From Candidatus Gastranaerophilales bacterium (GTDB lineage: Bacteria > Cyanobacteriota > Vampirovibrionia > Gastranaerophilales > Gastranaerophilaceae), in assembly GCA_016280955.1 (NCBI GenBank), contig JAEEHV010000093.1, forward strand, positions 1 to 49,566: DNA of 49,566 nucleotides. The letters run 5' to 3'. The position numbers and the translations under genes were made by a program. Below the pieces are notes generated by a model. That model searched no databases and was not told the DNA's origin. It saw nothing but the letters and a program-made list of their open reading frames with translations. Positions 47,784 through 49,566 of the stretch are shown here, one piece after another (position 1 is the first letter of the stretch; each line of letters starts with the position of its first letter).

Positions 47784-49343
47784 ATGGAAAGATTTTATGC
47801 AACTACTGCAATAGACTATGTAAACGGTGCGCCGCATATCGGACATGCTTACGAAAAGATTTTGACGGATGTTATATACAGACACTTTACCCAAAGATGT
47901 GATAATACCTTCTTTTTGACAGGAACTGATGAACACGGTATTAAGATTCAGAAAACATCTGCTGAAAAAGGTGTTTCGCCAAAAGAATTCTGTGATATGA
48001 ATGCACAAAAGTTTAAAGATGCCTGGAAAGCTCTTGATATAAATTATTCCAAATTTATAAGAACAACCGATGCAGACCACGAAAAAGTTGTACAAAAAAT
48101 CTTCCAAAAGCTTCTTGAAAAAGGCGATATTTATAAGCACGCATACACCGGGCTTTATTGTTCAGGCTGCGAAGCTTTCTTGAGTGAAAAAGATTTAACC
48201 GAGGACGGACTTTGCCCTGACCATCAGAAAAAACCTGAAGTAGTCAGTGAAGAAAACTACTTCTTCAAACTTACAAAATACAAAGATGCGATAATTAAAC
48301 ATATTCAGACACATCCTGATTTTATAATGCCTTCGTGGAGAGCAACAGAGGTGCTTAATCAATTGGAACATATTGAAGATATTTCTGTTTCACGTTCAAA
48401 ATCTAATGTTAGCTGGAACATTCCCGTTCCCGGTGATGATGAACAGGGCATTTATGTCTGGATAGATGCTCTTTCAAACTACATTACGGCTATCGGATAT
48501 GATCCCGACGGAAGCAGTGAGCAATTCAAAAATTTCTGGCCATGTGACGTGCATGTTATCGGTAAAGATATTCTTAAATTTCACAGCATATACTGGATTG
48601 GAATTTTAATGGCACTTGATTTACCTCTGCCGCAGCATATTTTTGCTCACGGCTGGATTACTATTGACCAGACAAAGATGTCAAAATCATTGGGAAATGT
48701 AATTTCTCCGACTTCAATACTTGAAGCATTTAACTTAGAAATTCCGGATCCGCTCAGATATTATATGGCTGTTGCAGCACCTTGCGGAAAAGACGGTAAT
48801 TACTCGGATGATGATTTTAAAGAAAAAGTTAATGCACATCTTGCAAACTCTATGGGCAATCTTTTAAACAGGACATTATCAATGCTTGTAAAATACTTTG
48901 ACGGTGATATTAAGCCGGAATTTTTAGGTAAGAATGAACTTGCCGGTCAGGCTCTTGATACAATCAAGGCGGTAAAACATCATTTTGATTATTTTGAAAT
49001 AGCGGAAGCAGGACAAAAAATTATTGAATTGGTTGACGTTACAAACAAATATGTAACCGATAATGCACCGTGGACTCTGGCTAAAGAAGGCAATATGGAA
49101 AAATGCGGAATTGTTTTGACTAACGTACTTGAAGTAATGTGCGTTATTACATCGCTTATTTACCCCTTCTGTCCGAATATTGCAAAAGCAATGTCTGAGC
49201 AGTTAAGCTATGATTTGGGTGTAAAATTGGATAATCTGACCTGCTCAAATTTAAAAGCAGGACATTTGATTGACAAAGAAAATATCAAGCCAGTTTTCCT
49301 GAGAATGGATAGTGAGCTTGCCGACAAGTCCAAAAAAGCATAA
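47784..49343 (+). CDS. metG: Methionyl-tRNA synthetase
   Basis: 519 aa class I synthetase that charges tRNA-Met and initiator tRNA. HIGH motif in GAPHIGHAYEKI near 12-23. The zinc knuckle is CSGCEAFL ... CPDHQKK near 127-150. KMSKS is intact in KMSKSLGNVISP near 297. Anticodon-binding helical domain follows (NRTLSMLVKYF; YVTDNAPWTLAK). It lacks the C-terminal tRNA-binding (EMAP-II type) domain, so it belongs to the short form. AGAGGATA precedes the ATG. Confidence 0.97.
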   Translation: MERFYATTAIDYVNGAPHIGHAYEKILTDVIYRHFTQRCDNTFFLTGTDEHGIKIQKTSAEKGVSPKEFCDMNAQKFKDAWKALDINYSKFIRTTDADHEKVVQKIFQKLLEKGDIYKHAYTGLYCSGCEAFLSEKDLTEDGLCPDHQKKPEVVSEENYFFKLTKYKDAIIKHIQTHPDFIMPSWRATEVLNQLEHIEDISVSRSKSNVSWNIPVPGDDEQGIYVWIDALSNYITAIGYDPDGSSEQFKNFWPCDVHVIGKDILKFHSIYWIGILMALDLPLPQHIFAHGWITIDQTKMSKSLGNVISPTSILEAFNLEIPDPLRYYMAVAAPCGKDGNYSDDDFKEKVNAHLANSMGNLLNRTLSMLVKYFDGDIKPEFLGKNELAGQALDTIKAVKHHFDYFEIAEAGQKIIELVDVTNKYVTDNAPWTLAKEGNMEKCGIVLTNVLEVMCVITSLIYPFCPNIAKAMSEQLSYDLGVKLDNLTCSNLKAGHLIDKENIKPVFLRMDSELADKSKKA

Positions 49344-49391
49344 AAAATTAAGAAATGTATAGAACATGTATATTATTTAGTTTATATATAA

Positions 49392-49419
49392 TTGACAAGA
49401 ACTTTTTAGACGGTAAAAT
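49392..49419 (+). promoter_or_regulatory. Promoter of tuf
   Basis: TTGACA (49392-49397), 16 bases, TAAAAT (49414-49419), with about 65 bases of leader before the ATG. AAGGAG lies eleven bases before the start. Confidence 0.7.
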
Positions 49420-49485
49420 ACATGGTATAACTTAGTAAGGTATAAGTTAACGTAGTATATTTAATCAAAGAAGGAGATTAATCTC

Positions 49486-49566
49486 ATGGCACGTGAAAAG
49501 TATGAACGTACGAAACCACACGTTAACGTAGGTACAATAGGCCACGTTGACCACGGTAAAACAACA
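49486..49566 (+). CDS. tuf: Elongation factor Tu (5' end only)
   Basis: 27 codons at the window edge: [19 protein letters not shown], then HVDHGKT, the GTP-binding P-loop that defines EF-Tu. Cut by the window end. It delivers aminoacyl-tRNA to the ribosome. Confidence 0.97.
   Translation, partial: MAREKYERTKPHVNVGTIGHVDHGKTT

Noticed and set aside
1..49566. CRISPR array
   Set aside because: No series of short, regularly spaced direct repeats was seen anywhere in the window.

Overview
The window is AT-rich DNA (roughly one third G+C by eye). It looks like a chromosome segment of a gut melainabacterium (order Gastranaerophilales, non-photosynthetic relatives of Cyanobacteria). That placement is an inference from base composition, many lineage-type hypothetical proteins with Asn-rich N-termini, and the mix of housekeeping genes; no marker search was possible. 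The left end (1-11.9 kb) is ordinary chromosome: a flavodoxin, the shikimate block aroC-aroK-aroB, yebC, ybaB, recR, small secreted or coiled-coil proteins, tRNA-Leu(UAG), a REP-associated transposase between inverted REP hairpins, and several small hypothetical genes. The right end (46.3-49.6 kb) is also chromosome: a small membrane protein, a metallophosphoesterase, metG and the start of tuf.

Between them (11.9-46.0 kb) lies a nearly complete short-tailed (podovirus-type) morphogenesis gene set, all on the minus strand. Read right to left it holds a putative small terminase, a GNAT-like protein, portal, scaffold, major capsid protein, a head-associated protein, a GH108 muramidase, a small protein, a T7 gp11-like and a gp12-like tail protein, an ejection-type protein, a one-TM protein, several fibre proteins, a DUF1353 protein and the large terminase. 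The ORFs are intact and the terminase keeps its ATPase and nuclease residues. No integrase, repressor, replication gene or att repeat is visible. The set is broken up by host-type genes, mostly on the plus strand (hemolysin III, flotillin, a LysM protein, a 619-aa protein, an M48 peptidase). This pattern suggests a domesticated phage or gene-transfer-agent-like particle rather than a normal prophage.

The most striking part is 34.1-43.1 kb. Directly after the portal gene sits a gene with a conserved N-terminal domain and a papain-like toxin-type C-terminus, facing a small secreted protein gene tail to tail. Downstream are five more, mostly decayed, units with the same plan: a fragment of the portal 3' end, then a toxin-like gene or its C-terminal stub on the minus strand, then a small membrane or secreted protein gene on the plus strand whose 3' end meets or overlaps it. 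Two units encode related four-TM proteins, and each of these faces a related toxin C-terminus, which supports a toxin-immunity reading. A seventh, separate unit is the GH108 muramidase flanked by two LprI-like (lysozyme-inhibitor family) genes. I interpret this as a polymorphic toxin-immunity cassette archive that uses the portal 3' end as its recombination handle, hosted by a domesticated short-tailed phage particle.
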